Below are positions 17,061 through 25,308 of a DNA stretch of 64,000 nucleotides, piece by piece. The DNA is taken from positions 179,533 to 243,532 of the forward strand of contig NZ_LN875034.1 of the NCBI RefSeq assembly GCF_001282685.1. The letters run 5' to 3'. The notes below the pieces were generated by a model that saw nothing but the letters and a program-made list of their open reading frames with translations, was not told the origin of the DNA and did no database searches. The position numbers and the translations under genes are program-made. The first letter of the stretch is position 1. Every line of letters begins with the position of its first letter. This DNA is from Niameybacter massiliensis (lineage in GTDB: Bacteria > Bacillota > Clostridia > Lachnospirales > Cellulosilyticaceae).

Positions 17061-18071
17061 ATGTATACATTATTAATTTCAGGATATGGCACAGTACCAG
17101 AAAAGACACTTAAAGTGTATCAGTTTAATGAGGAAACAAAAAGTATTACAGAAGTATTTGGAGAAAGTTTAGCTAATCCATCTTATGCAGTTATTGAAGG
17201 TGCTCTTATCTATACAATGAGTGAAGTAGAAGATGAAGTACCATTAATGAGTTATAAGCTTGATAATCAAGGATTTATGAAACTTGCACAGCAAAAGTTT
17301 GAAGGTGGAGGTATAGCTCATATAAGTTATTCATCTACTCATAAGGCCTTATTTGGTGCATGTTATCAAACAGGGGATGTACTAAGTATTGGTGTAGAGA
17401 AAGGACAATTTTATGGAGTAAAGAGCTTTATTTCTCTACCTAAAGGTGAAGGAGACATTTCAAGAGCACACTGCGTTCAGTTAGATGCAAAAGAAGAATA
17501 CCTTTATGTGACCAATATTCATACAGATAAGATTTATTGTTTTAAAGTAGACCAAGGAACACTACACTCTAACGAGGCTTTTGAAGCTTTACAGCTAACA
17601 AAAGGGATAGGACCAAGAGATATTGTCTTTCATCCTAGTAAGCCGGTAGCTTATATTACTGGAGAGTATAGTAATCAAGTAACTGTAGTAAGTCAAGATT
17701 CAGTAACGGGAAGACTTCAGGTTATTCAACAACTAAGTGCACTAGCAGAGGAGTATACAGGGGAGAGCTATTGTGCTAATGCAGTTGTTACACCAAATGG
17801 AAAGTATCTATTTGTAGCGAATAGAGGGGCGAATAATGTGGCAGGATTTGAGATACAAGAAGATGGCACATTAAAGGTAGAAAGCTTTACTTGTGTAGAA
17901 GGTAATTGGCCAAGACTGATCACTTGTACACCAGATGGTAAGTATATACTTATCTGCAATCAACGTTCAAATGAAGTAGTTATTAAGTCACTTGACCAAG
18001 AAATTGGTGAAATAGGGGGACTGGTTGCGGCTATCCCATTTAATGAACCAGCCTTTGTTAAGACGATTTAA
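17061..18071 (+). CDS. Lactonase-family seven-bladed beta-propeller protein (Pgl/YkgB-like)
   Basis: 336 aa, the usual length for the family. Repeated propeller strands carry the marks ISYSSTHKALFGACY, SRAHCVQLDAKEEYLYVTNIHTDKI, GPRDIVFHPSKPVAYITGEYSN and ANAVVTPNGKYLFVANRGANNV. The family includes 6-phosphogluconolactonase and muconate lactonising enzyme relatives, and the in vivo substrate of many members is not known. There is no signal peptide, so it is cytoplasmic. It is followed after 43 bp by the HIT gene, likely in one transcript. Nothing nearby points to a pentose phosphate role. Confidence 0.85.
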   Translation: MYTLLISGYGTVPEKTLKVYQFNEETKSITEVFGESLANPSYAVIEGALIYTMSEVEDEVPLMSYKLDNQGFMKLAQQKFEGGGIAHISYSSTHKALFGACYQTGDVLSIGVEKGQFYGVKSFISLPKGEGDISRAHCVQLDAKEEYLYVTNIHTDKIYCFKVDQGTLHSNEAFEALQLTKGIGPRDIVFHPSKPVAYITGEYSNQVTVVSQDSVTGRLQVIQQLSALAEEYTGESYCANAVVTPNGKYLFVANRGANNVAGFEIQEDGTLKVESFTCVEGNWPRLITCTPDGKYILICNQRSNEVVIKSLDQEIGEIGGLVAAIPFNEPAFVKTI

Positions 18072-18114
18072 AATAGATATTTTATAGAATGAGGATAAAG
18101 GGAGCAATACAAAA

Positions 18115-18525
18115 ATGAGTGAATGTGTATTTTGTAAAATTATTAATAGAGAGATTGAATGTAAGGTAATATATGAAACAGAGTCAATTATATCATTTTT
18201 GGATATAGACCCTATTAATGAAGGCCACGTGTTAATTATACCTAAAACACATGTTGATTCACTTGAAGAAGTATCTTCGGATATGCTAAATGAAATGTTA
18301 ATTTTAGCACAAAAAATAGTAATAGCTTATAAAAAAATATACGATATAAAAGGTTATAGTATAATGCAAAATGGAGGAGGATTTTGTGATTTTGGACATT
18401 TTCATCTTCATATATTCCCTCGTTATTCAAATGATGGTTTCGGATGGACTTATCCAGAAGGACCATTTGAATACTCCCAAGAAGTTGCTAACAAAATCAA
18501 AAAGGAATTACAACCCCAAAATTAG
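18115..18525 (+). CDS. HIT-family nucleotide-binding protein
   Basis: 136 aa. The histidine triad is GHFHLHIF (His95, His97, His99), with His99 as the expected catalytic residue. An N-terminal CxxC pair (Cys4, Cys7) is the part-zinc site common in Fhit/Hint-type proteins. INEGHVLIIPKTHVDSL is the other family signature. Such proteins hydrolyse or transfer nucleoside monophosphates from dinucleoside polyphosphates or aminoacyl-adenylates. It is the last gene before a bidirectional terminator. Confidence 0.93.
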   Translation: MSECVFCKIINREIECKVIYETESIISFLDIDPINEGHVLIIPKTHVDSLEEVSSDMLNEMLILAQKIVIAYKKIYDIKGYSIMQNGGGFCDFGHFHLHIFPRYSNDGFGWTYPEGPFEYSQEVANKIKKELQPQN

Positions 18526-18540
18526 TTATTCTAAAAGTTA

Positions 18541-18588
18541 AAAGAGGATATCACCATACCATCTTGGTCTAGTGATATCCTCTTTTTT
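18541..18588. terminator. Bidirectional terminator between HIT and GH20 genes
   Basis: AAAGAGGATATCAC faces GTGATATCCTCTTTTTT, with a loop that itself can pair (ACCA...TGGT). It serves both convergent genes. Confidence 0.88.
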
Positions 18589-18592
18589 AGAT

Positions 18593-20482
18593 TTATAATC
18601 CGTGTGAAACTACGTTTTGTGATGCCATAGTAGCATATTGATCATGGTTCAGCATACCTTCTTCTGTATGCCAGCCTAGGTGGAAAGGAAGACGATCGCC
18701 GTCTAATTCTTCAATATGGTCAACCTCACCATTTAAGTAGCTATTTACACGGTAGATAGCTGTTTTGGCACGTCCAATAATACCGTTTAGACGTACATCT
18801 AGAATTTCAAATCCGTTACCTTTGCAGTCTGTATACCATATAGTACGTAAGGCTTCTATGAAGTCTTCTACATCACCGATAAGCATAGGAAGGACTTCTT
18901 CAGCAAGCATAGCAAGGGTGTCGTGGTCTTCTTCAAGGTAAGCTTGACGAAGTTCAACACCAATGGTTGCTTTAGTAGCAAGTACAGTACTTAAGGCTGC
19001 ATACATTTTAAACATGGAGCTATAAGCACAGCTTTTGTATGAGATTGCCTCATATTTATCAGCTAAGTTAGAGTAGAATGTTGTAAGGTCAAGATCCTCA
19101 GCATAGATGTCAAAAGCACCAAGTAAGATGTCTTGGTATAAGAAGTATTTTGAAGGATTGTAAGAGTTAACATTTGGTCTGTCCACACCTTCTACTAAGT
19201 TCAGTTCTTCAGGACTTCTAAGATCTTCTAAGCTAAGGCCGGTTAAGTATTTACAACGTCTATCAATCCAAGCATCATCTACATCTTGAAGGTAGCTATG
19301 TTCTGCAAAGAAGATAAGGCCTAAAAGGGATGTATCGATAGGTGCTTCATCCCCATCATCTCCCCACATTGTAGCAAGGACTTCTTGAATGCCTTGTTTC
19401 TTACAAATGTTAAGTGCTGCCTTGGTTGTAAGGAAAGTACGTTCATAGTTTGGTGCATAACCTACCCATTTCCACACCCCACCTGCAAAGATAAGTGGTT
19501 TATTGAATTTTTTCTTTAAGTTAATAGAAGCATCGTAGAAATCTTCTTCTAAGTGGTAGTAATCCCAATAAACAAGGCTCATCTTATCTGGAATGCTCTC
19601 AATAACACTTTGATCAAGTTCAATGTTTAAGTCGTAGTGGTCTCCAGAAGGCGTAGCAGCACGCATAAACATATCATCCCACATCATTGGTTCAAAGTTG
19701 TATTTATCCAGTAGCTTACAAACCTCTTTAAGGTGCATCGCCATAAGCTCTTGATGATGTTTGTAGCCATTTACTTCAATAGAGCGGCCAAGACCTAAGT
19801 CCCAAGCTTCATCCATACCAATATGGATACGGTTTGTTCTAAATGTAGCACGAAGGGATTTGAACATATTATCTAGGAACTCGTAAGTTTCTGGCGCACC
19901 CACTAAAAGTACATCTGATGTATCTCTAAATTTAAGGGCATAGTTCCATTTAAGTGTTTGTTTAAGGTGAGCAAGTGCTTGAATACAAGGAATAAGTTCA
20001 ATGCCTAATTTATAAGCGTATTCATCTAATTCTTTGATTTCCTCTTGTGTATAACGACCACGCATGTAACCAAAGTAAGGATACTCCGGAATGGTATATG
20101 TATCTTCACTGTAAAGCATACATGTTGAGTGACCCATCATAGCAAGATGAACAAGGAGTTGTTTAACCTTGTCTACTTTATACACACTATTACGTGAGAC
20201 ATCAAACATTGCACCTGATACAGGAATATAAGCTTTTTCTTCATAAGTAAAAGTAGCTTGTCCTTCTTCTACAAATTGCATATAAAGGCTTAACCCCCTA
20301 AAGAAGTGGTGCTTCTTTTTGTATGCAATGCTATTTTCTTCCCCACGAATAATACGTAGGCATATTTCATCGTTTTCATCTAATTGAACAACGTTAATAT
20401 TATCTTCTAAAGCAAGATTAAAGTAATTTCTAATCTCATTTAAGCCAAATTCTAAATCTAGTACTTCCCCAGAAAAATTCAT
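18593..20482 (-). CDS. Cytoplasmic beta-N-acetylhexosaminidase (GH20)
   Basis: 629 aa with no signal peptide. The GH20 catalytic pair is in RIHIGMDEAWDLG (Asp224, Glu225). Other barrel strands are GHSTCMLYSEDTY, GIELIPCIQALAHL, FEPMMWDDMF, LVYWDYYHLEEDFY and LATMWGDDGDE. The N-terminus lacks the separate GH20b domain of exported enzymes, as in intracellular hexosaminidases such as pneumococcal GH20C. It releases terminal GlcNAc or GalNAc from oligosaccharides taken into the cell. The start ATG has AAGGAGG just upstream. No transporter gene is adjacent; with the M60 peptidase 3 kb away it fits glycoprotein glycan use. Confidence 0.88.
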   Translation of the reverse strand: MNFSGEVLDLEFGLNEIRNYFNLALEDNINVVQLDENDEICLRIIRGEENSIAYKKKHHFFRGLSLYMQFVEEGQATFTYEEKAYIPVSGAMFDVSRNSVYKVDKVKQLLVHLAMMGHSTCMLYSEDTYTIPEYPYFGYMRGRYTQEEIKELDEYAYKLGIELIPCIQALAHLKQTLKWNYALKFRDTSDVLLVGAPETYEFLDNMFKSLRATFRTNRIHIGMDEAWDLGLGRSIEVNGYKHHQELMAMHLKEVCKLLDKYNFEPMMWDDMFMRAATPSGDHYDLNIELDQSVIESIPDKMSLVYWDYYHLEEDFYDASINLKKKFNKPLIFAGGVWKWVGYAPNYERTFLTTKAALNICKKQGIQEVLATMWGDDGDEAPIDTSLLGLIFFAEHSYLQDVDDAWIDRRCKYLTGLSLEDLRSPEELNLVEGVDRPNVNSYNPSKYFLYQDILLGAFDIYAEDLDLTTFYSNLADKYEAISYKSCAYSSMFKMYAALSTVLATKATIGVELRQAYLEEDHDTLAMLAEEVLPMLIGDVEDFIEALRTIWYTDCKGNGFEILDVRLNGIIGRAKTAIYRVNSYLNGEVDHIEELDGDRLPFHLGWHTEEGMLNHDQYATMASQNVVSHGL

Positions 20483-20635
20483 AGTCTTCCTCCTTAGTAT
20501 GAGCTGAGTTATTCATTTAATAAAACAGTATATAAGAAGTATTTTAATATACTTTTTTTGGAGAGTATAGTGTATATTTTTGAAAATTATTTCAAACAAT
20601 GGAGTATAAGAAAAAAATAATCAGCGAGGTGTGCT

Positions 20636-20833
20636 ATGGCTAAATTACAAGAGATGATGAGCATCTATATTGTGCTTGTCATGCTAGGAGTAGGGCTGAA
20701 CATGGCGTTCTTGAGGTATAAGACCTTTAAGCAAGTCAATCACTTAGAAAGAGAGGCACAATTTTCTAGAGTAGTAGGCTATATTTATATTGCTTTAGGT
20801 ATATGTAGTGCTATTTTCTTAATAATAAATTAG
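20636..20833 (+). CDS. Small two-helix membrane protein upstream of gerK (CLC_0170-like)
   Basis: 65 aa, preceded by GCGAGGTG. Two membrane segments are visible (MSIYIVLVMLGVGLNMAFL at about 8-26 and VVGYIYIALGICSAIFLII at about 46-64), joined by a charged loop RYKTFKQVNHLEREAQ. It resembles the short clostridial CLC_0170 family by size and layout; this is from memory, not a search. It begins 41 bp before gerKA and is probably in the same transcript. A role in germination is a guess from its position. Confidence 0.7.
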   Translation: MAKLQEMMSIYIVLVMLGVGLNMAFLRYKTFKQVNHLEREAQFSRVVGYIYIALGICSAIFLIIN

Positions 20834-20874
20834 AACACTAGAATGAGACCAATGACAAGAGAGGGTGACCTAAA

Positions 20875-22527
20875 ATGGATAATGTAAAGCAAGTCAATGA
20901 ACCTAGTCGTGAAGATGCTTTTCATGATAAGGATAATAAACTCATCATTCCATTCGAAGAATCATTAGATAAGAATATAGATAACATTACTTATTTATTT
21001 AAAAATTGTACAGATGTGGTCAAGCGAGAAGTGAATATAGGAATGCTAACACCTATTCGTATATATGGTGTTTACATCGATGGGATGGTTAATCGTGATG
21101 TCTTAGAAAATTTCTTCTTAAGTCGTATCATTGATTACAAGAATTTAAATGGTGAACGCATTCCAATGACAGGTCCTAAGACTCAGATTATTATGGATCA
21201 TTTTTCTGCAACTTTTGATATCAGAGAAGCCCAGAACATGGATCAAATGGTAAGTGGAATCCTTTCAGGTGATGCAGCCATCTTTATAGATGGTGAAAAG
21301 AAAGGACTTATTATTGCTTGCCGTAGTTGGCCAGTACGTGGAGTAGGTGCACCAGAGACAGAAGCGGTTGTAAGAGGACCAAGAGATGGATTTGTAGAAA
21401 CCATACGTTTTAATACAGCGCTTATTAGACGTCGTATTCGTGATACCAAGTTAAAGGTAGAGATGACTTCTGTAGGGACAAGAAGCCGTACAGATATTGC
21501 TATTATGTATATGGAAGACATCGTAAGACCAGAGCTTGTAGAAGAAGTTAAAACACGTCTTGAAAAATATAAAATAGATGGTGTCTTTGATAGTGGCTAT
21601 ATTGAACAACTGATAGAAGATAGTTGGAAGAGTCCTTTCCCACAAACCCAATCAACAGAAAGGCCAGATAAAGTAGCTTCTAGCTTAATGGAGGGGAAAG
21701 TGGCTATTGTAGTGGATACCTCACCGTTTGTTATTGTTGTACCGACGACACTCAATACCTTCTATCAAGCATCTGAAGACTACTATCAACGCTGGCAGAT
21801 TATGAGTTTTACAAGAATTTTAAGATACATTGTATCCTTCTTATCTTTCTCGTTGCCAGGTTTATATATTGCAACCATCAACTTCCATCCAGCTATGCTG
21901 CCCACATCCATTGCTGTGTCCTTAGCCGCCTCCCGGGAGGGGATTGTCCTGGCAAGTGTGATGGAGATGTTGGTCATGGAGATGGCATTCGAGCTGTTGC
22001 GGGAAGCTGGTATTAGGCTTCCAGGTCCAGTAGGACATGCTCTAGGTGTAGTAGGTGGTATCGTTATTGGGCAAGCTGCAGTAGATGCTAAGCTTATAAG
22101 TCCGATGATTGTTATTATTGTAGCCATTACAGCGGTAGCAACCTTTGCCATACCAGATTATGGTTTAACAGCAGCTTATAGATTGTTGCGCTATATATTC
22201 TTATTTATTTGTGCCCTATTTGGGTTATATGGGTATTTAATTGCCTTTATTTTATTGCTTGCCCATTTATCTTCATTAGAAAGTTTTGGAACACCATTCT
22301 TAGCACCCTATACAGCAGGTGACCAAAATGATTATCGGGACTTTAGGGATACCCTTATTCGCTTCCCTATCTTCTTGCAAAATCGTAGACCACGTTACGC
22401 AAGAGAACATCAAAAAACACGTATTCGCTTAAGTGATGCAGATAGTGTAACAGAAACACCACCAGGACCTGATAGTGCACAAACAGCTACAGATATCCAA
22501 GGTGAACCAAGGGAAGGAGATGAATAA
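20875..22527 (+). CDS. gerKA: Spore germination receptor subunit A (GerA family)
   Basis: 550 aa. A soluble N-terminal domain (about 1-300) holds IFIDGEKKGLIIACRSWPVRGV and the family marks TEAVVRGPRDGFVE and NTALIRRRIRDTKLKVE. A C-terminal half with about five membrane helices includes SIAVSLAASREGIVLASVME and GPVGHALGVVGGIVIGQAAV. The tail is Pro/Glu-rich. With the B and C subunits it forms the nutrient-sensing receptor in the inner spore membrane. A 120-bp stretch (about 21898-22016) is much richer in G and C than its surroundings. The stop lies 2 bp before gerKB. Confidence 0.96.
   Translation: MDNVKQVNEPSREDAFHDKDNKLIIPFEESLDKNIDNITYLFKNCTDVVKREVNIGMLTPIRIYGVYIDGMVNRDVLENFFLSRIIDYKNLNGERIPMTGPKTQIIMDHFSATFDIREAQNMDQMVSGILSGDAAIFIDGEKKGLIIACRSWPVRGVGAPETEAVVRGPRDGFVETIRFNTALIRRRIRDTKLKVEMTSVGTRSRTDIAIMYMEDIVRPELVEEVKTRLEKYKIDGVFDSGYIEQLIEDSWKSPFPQTQSTERPDKVASSLMEGKVAIVVDTSPFVIVVPTTLNTFYQASEDYYQRWQIMSFTRILRYIVSFLSFSLPGLYIATINFHPAMLPTSIAVSLAASREGIVLASVMEMLVMEMAFELLREAGIRLPGPVGHALGVVGGIVIGQAAVDAKLISPMIVIIVAITAVATFAIPDYGLTAAYRLLRYIFLFICALFGLYGYLIAFILLLAHLSSLESFGTPFLAPYTAGDQNDYRDFRDTLIRFPIFLQNRRPRYAREHQKTRIRLSDADSVTETPPGPDSAQTATDIQGEPREGDE
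21929..21940. other. 12-bp GC palindrome inside a GC-rich patch of gerKA
   Basis: CCTCCCGGGAGG is a perfect palindrome in the middle of a roughly 120-bp G/C-rich stretch (about 21898-22016) in an otherwise A/T-rich gene. The reading frame stays open and encodes the conserved AASREG region. Confidence 0.6.
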
Positions 22528-22529
22528 AT

Positions 22530-23633
22530 ATGTATACACATAATGCTAATGTATCTGTAAGACAAATGAAAATTTTATTCATCCTCCAGATGTTTAATAT
22601 GTCTATGGTGATTTTGCCACGTATAGCAGGTAAAATGGCAGGGCATGATGGTTATTTGCTCCCTATATTAGGCTTTGGCTTTGGAGCAATCTATGTATGG
22701 AGTATTGTATCTTTATTAGAACGTTTTCCAGGTGAAGGCTTAGATACAATCGCACCTAAACTGATTACAAAAGGGTTAGGGTGGATTTTAATTGGATTAT
22801 ATGTCATTAAAGTGCTTATAGGAGCAGGGCTAGAAGTACGTATGTTTGCAGAAATGGTGTCACAGGTGTTATTACCTAAGACACCTTTACCAATCATTAT
22901 TTTAATTTTACTTTTTGCTGTTCATTATTTAATTAAGTCAGGATTAGAAGCAAGTGGACGTATGGCAGAAATTGTAGCCTACTTTGTGTTTGTTCCATTA
23001 GCCTTTGTCCTTTCAGTTGTAGCTATCAAAACAGATTACAAGCAACTTATGCCTTTTATGACAGCTAAGCCAGATGGATTTATTAAAGGGGCTTACTTTG
23101 TAAGTATGACCTTTATGCCTTTAGAATTTCTACTCATTATAGGTAACCTTGTAAGTAAGCCTCATAAGCTTAAACATATAGGCCTCTGGTCAATAGGTAT
23201 CATAAGTGTACTAGAAATTATTTTAATTGGTTTAACCTTTACAGGTGTAGGTATGGTGACTTCAACGAAACAAATCTGGCCAATGCTTACTTTAATGGAA
23301 AGTATACAGCTACCAGGTTCATTCTTTGAAAATCAAGAAATTTTCATGATGTCTTGGTGGATCCTAAGTGTATATATGTATATCTGTGGCTCTATGTATG
23401 TAGCCAGTCTAACCATTAGTAGATTAGCTCACTTTAATAGACAAAATGTTACTATTCTACCACTTATACCAATCGTATTCTTGATTAGTATGTATCCAGG
23501 AAGTTTAACAGAAGCGTATAGATACTTATTACACTTCAATGGGAAATTTGGCCTTCTTTTCTTATTCGTTGTACCTATTGTACTTATTGTAATAGCTAAG
23601 TTAAGGAAAAAGGGGGGTGAAGGTAATGCCTAA
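22530..23633 (+). CDS. gerKB: Spore germination receptor subunit B (GerAB-type permease)
   Basis: 367 aa with about ten hydrophobic segments. It belongs to the APC-superfamily branch of endospore germination permeases. Family features are VSVRQMKILFILQMFNMSMV at the N-terminus and the central FMPLEFLLIIGNLVSKPHK. It is the likely ligand-binding membrane subunit of the receptor. GGAAGGAGATG lies just before the ATG. Its last 8 bp overlap gerKC. Confidence 0.94.
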   Translation: MYTHNANVSVRQMKILFILQMFNMSMVILPRIAGKMAGHDGYLLPILGFGFGAIYVWSIVSLLERFPGEGLDTIAPKLITKGLGWILIGLYVIKVLIGAGLEVRMFAEMVSQVLLPKTPLPIIILILLFAVHYLIKSGLEASGRMAEIVAYFVFVPLAFVLSVVAIKTDYKQLMPFMTAKPDGFIKGAYFVSMTFMPLEFLLIIGNLVSKPHKLKHIGLWSIGIISVLEIILIGLTFTGVGMVTSTKQIWPMLTLMESIQLPGSFFENQEIFMMSWWILSVYMYICGSMYVASLTISRLAHFNRQNVTILPLIPIVFLISMYPGSLTEAYRYLLHFNGKFGLLFLFVVPIVLIVIAKLRKKGGEGNA

Positions 23634-24819
23634 AAAGATTGTAAAATTAATGCTTTTGATAGGCTTATCATGTTTGACCCTTACAGGATGCTGGGATAGT
23701 ACTGAGGTAAATAATAGATCTATTATCTTAGAGTTAGCAGTAGATAAGAATACGGACTATGCGTATGATACGACCAAGCTTATAGATGATCAACCAATCT
23801 ATGATATTTACTATGCTATTCCTGATTATGGTAAGCTATCAGGAACCAATACTTTAGCAACCAATGTAGAAACCAATATTGAGGTTCAAGCACCTACAAT
23901 AGGAGCAAGTATTGATGATTTAGAAACCAAAAATAAAAATTCAGTAAGCTTTAGTCATGTTAAAGCACTCTTGCTAGGAGAAGAATTACTTAAAGATCCT
24001 GAACTCTTTAAGCGTGCAATGGATTCGGTATCTCGTGATATGCTTATCGCAAGGAATGTACCTCTACTCGCAGTGAATGGTGATGCTAAGCTAATTACTA
24101 AAGTAGAAAGTGAAGAGCAACCTATATTAGGGTTATACATTATGGATTACTTTAATAATGGCGAGCGTGCTTCTAGTTTTTTCAAAAAGCAGTTAGTAGG
24201 TAATTACATTAGAGAAATGGATGACACAGGTGTATCAACCTTGCCACTATTCCATACAGAAAAGATAGATACTACTGACCCAGAAAGTAAAAGTACAGAG
24301 ATTGATATAAGTGGTGCAGCGGTGATTCATGATTATGAATTAGTAGGTTATTTAACTAAAGAAGAAGTGCGAAGTCAACTTTATATAGAGGGTCAAATCA
24401 AAAATACACCAGTTGTGATCTCTGATGAGGGTACCCTGCTTAGCTATACTGTAAAAAGGCAGCAAAGTAAGCTTAAATTTGGAGAAACACAAACAGGCCC
24501 ATGGTGCTTAATAGAAATAGAAGTAGAAGGTAATATCTCAGAATACCTCAGTGAAGAAGAATCCAAACTTATCAGTCCCCAAGGATTAGAAGAAGTTAAG
24601 CAAGCCATCGCAAATGAAATCATTAAACAAATCAATGTAGGTATTAACAAATCAAAAGAAATGAATATGGATTTCTTAGGAATAGGTGAAGCCTTCTATA
24701 GACAGCACCCAAAAATGTGGATGAAGTATCAACCAACTTGGCTTTCTACAAGCTATAGGAATCTACCTATTAGTATAGGCGTTGATGTATCTATACAAAG
24801 TACAGGTATTTCTGAATAA
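23626..24819 (+). CDS. gerKC: Spore germination receptor subunit C (GerAC-type lipoprotein)
   Basis: 397 aa from the ATG at 23626 (GGGGGTG 9 bp upstream); a GTG at 23617 is in frame but less likely. The lipobox LTGC gives Cys22, followed by the hallmark CWDSTEVNNRSIILELAVD. The mid-region VSFSHVKALLLGEELL and the C-terminal domain match the Ger(x)C family. It is the lipid-anchored subunit on the outer face of the spore inner membrane. It ends the operon; a large non-coding hairpin element follows. Confidence 0.95.
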   Translation: MPKKIVKLMLLIGLSCLTLTGCWDSTEVNNRSIILELAVDKNTDYAYDTTKLIDDQPIYDIYYAIPDYGKLSGTNTLATNVETNIEVQAPTIGASIDDLETKNKNSVSFSHVKALLLGEELLKDPELFKRAMDSVSRDMLIARNVPLLAVNGDAKLITKVESEEQPILGLYIMDYFNNGERASSFFKKQLVGNYIREMDDTGVSTLPLFHTEKIDTTDPESKSTEIDISGAAVIHDYELVGYLTKEEVRSQLYIEGQIKNTPVVISDEGTLLSYTVKRQQSKLKFGETQTGPWCLIEIEVEGNISEYLSEEESKLISPQGLEEVKQAIANEIIKQINVGINKSKEMNMDFLGIGEAFYRQHPKMWMKYQPTWLSTSYRNLPISIGVDVSIQSTGISE

Positions 24820-24846
24820 AGAATGGGAGTGAAAACTTATAGTACA

Positions 24847-25210
24847 AGAGAAGGTCCGGGCAGCGCTATGCATGTGTCCTCTCTTTCGCTTTTGCTCAAA
24901 TGGACTAAGAAGCTGTAAACTCATACTCAGGTAGAAAGCGCGAAAACTCGGCTACGCCTCAAACACTCGCGCAACCCCCTACCTTCATATTCGTTAACAC
25001 CTTCTAAGACCACTCTCGAAAAAAGCTACAGTGAGGTCACCAGCATATCTTATGCCCTATTCTACTTGTAAGATGAAATTTTCACTGTGTAGAACACACC
25101 GGTAGAAGGGGTAAAGTTGAACCTCAAAGAAAGGGCAGATCTTCCTGTAACTTTCTTAGCTTGTCTGAGCAAAAGTGAAAGGGAGATGGTACACACAGTG
25201 GAGCCTTTCC
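24847..25210 (+). repeat. Long imperfect hairpin element, copy B (downstream of gerKC)
   Basis: Non-coding stretch related to copy A. CTAAGAAG (24905-24912) faces CTTCTAAG (25001-25008). The tip GCGCGA (24938-24943) faces TCGCGC (24967-24972) around a loop with AAACTCG and CGCCTCAAACA. An outer arm CTTTTGCTCAAATGGACTAA (24889-24908) faces the complementary CTTAGCTTGTCTGAGCAAAAG near 25154-25174. A side hairpin CTACAGTGA (25026-25034) faces TCACTGTGTAG (25082-25092). Apart from the following terminator I see nothing else in this 489-bp gap. Confidence 0.72.
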
Positions 25211-25242
25211 GTATAATATAAACAGTATTTACTTATCAAGGC

Positions 25243-25274
25243 AAAAGAGCACCTCAGTTTATGAGGTGCTCTTT
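25243..25274. terminator. Bidirectional terminator between gerK operon and chemoreceptor
   Basis: AAGAGCACCTC (25245-25255) faces GAGGTGCTCTT (25263-25273), with A and T runs on either side. It separates the convergent gerKC and chemoreceptor genes. Confidence 0.9.
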
Positions 25275-25308
25275 CTATGTCCAGGGTATTAAGATTGCTT
25301 ATAAAAAA

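Noticed and set aside
24820-25242. Decayed gene after gerKC
   Set aside because: All frames are broken by stops, and the region is dominated by self-complementary arms also found in the malE-malF gap.
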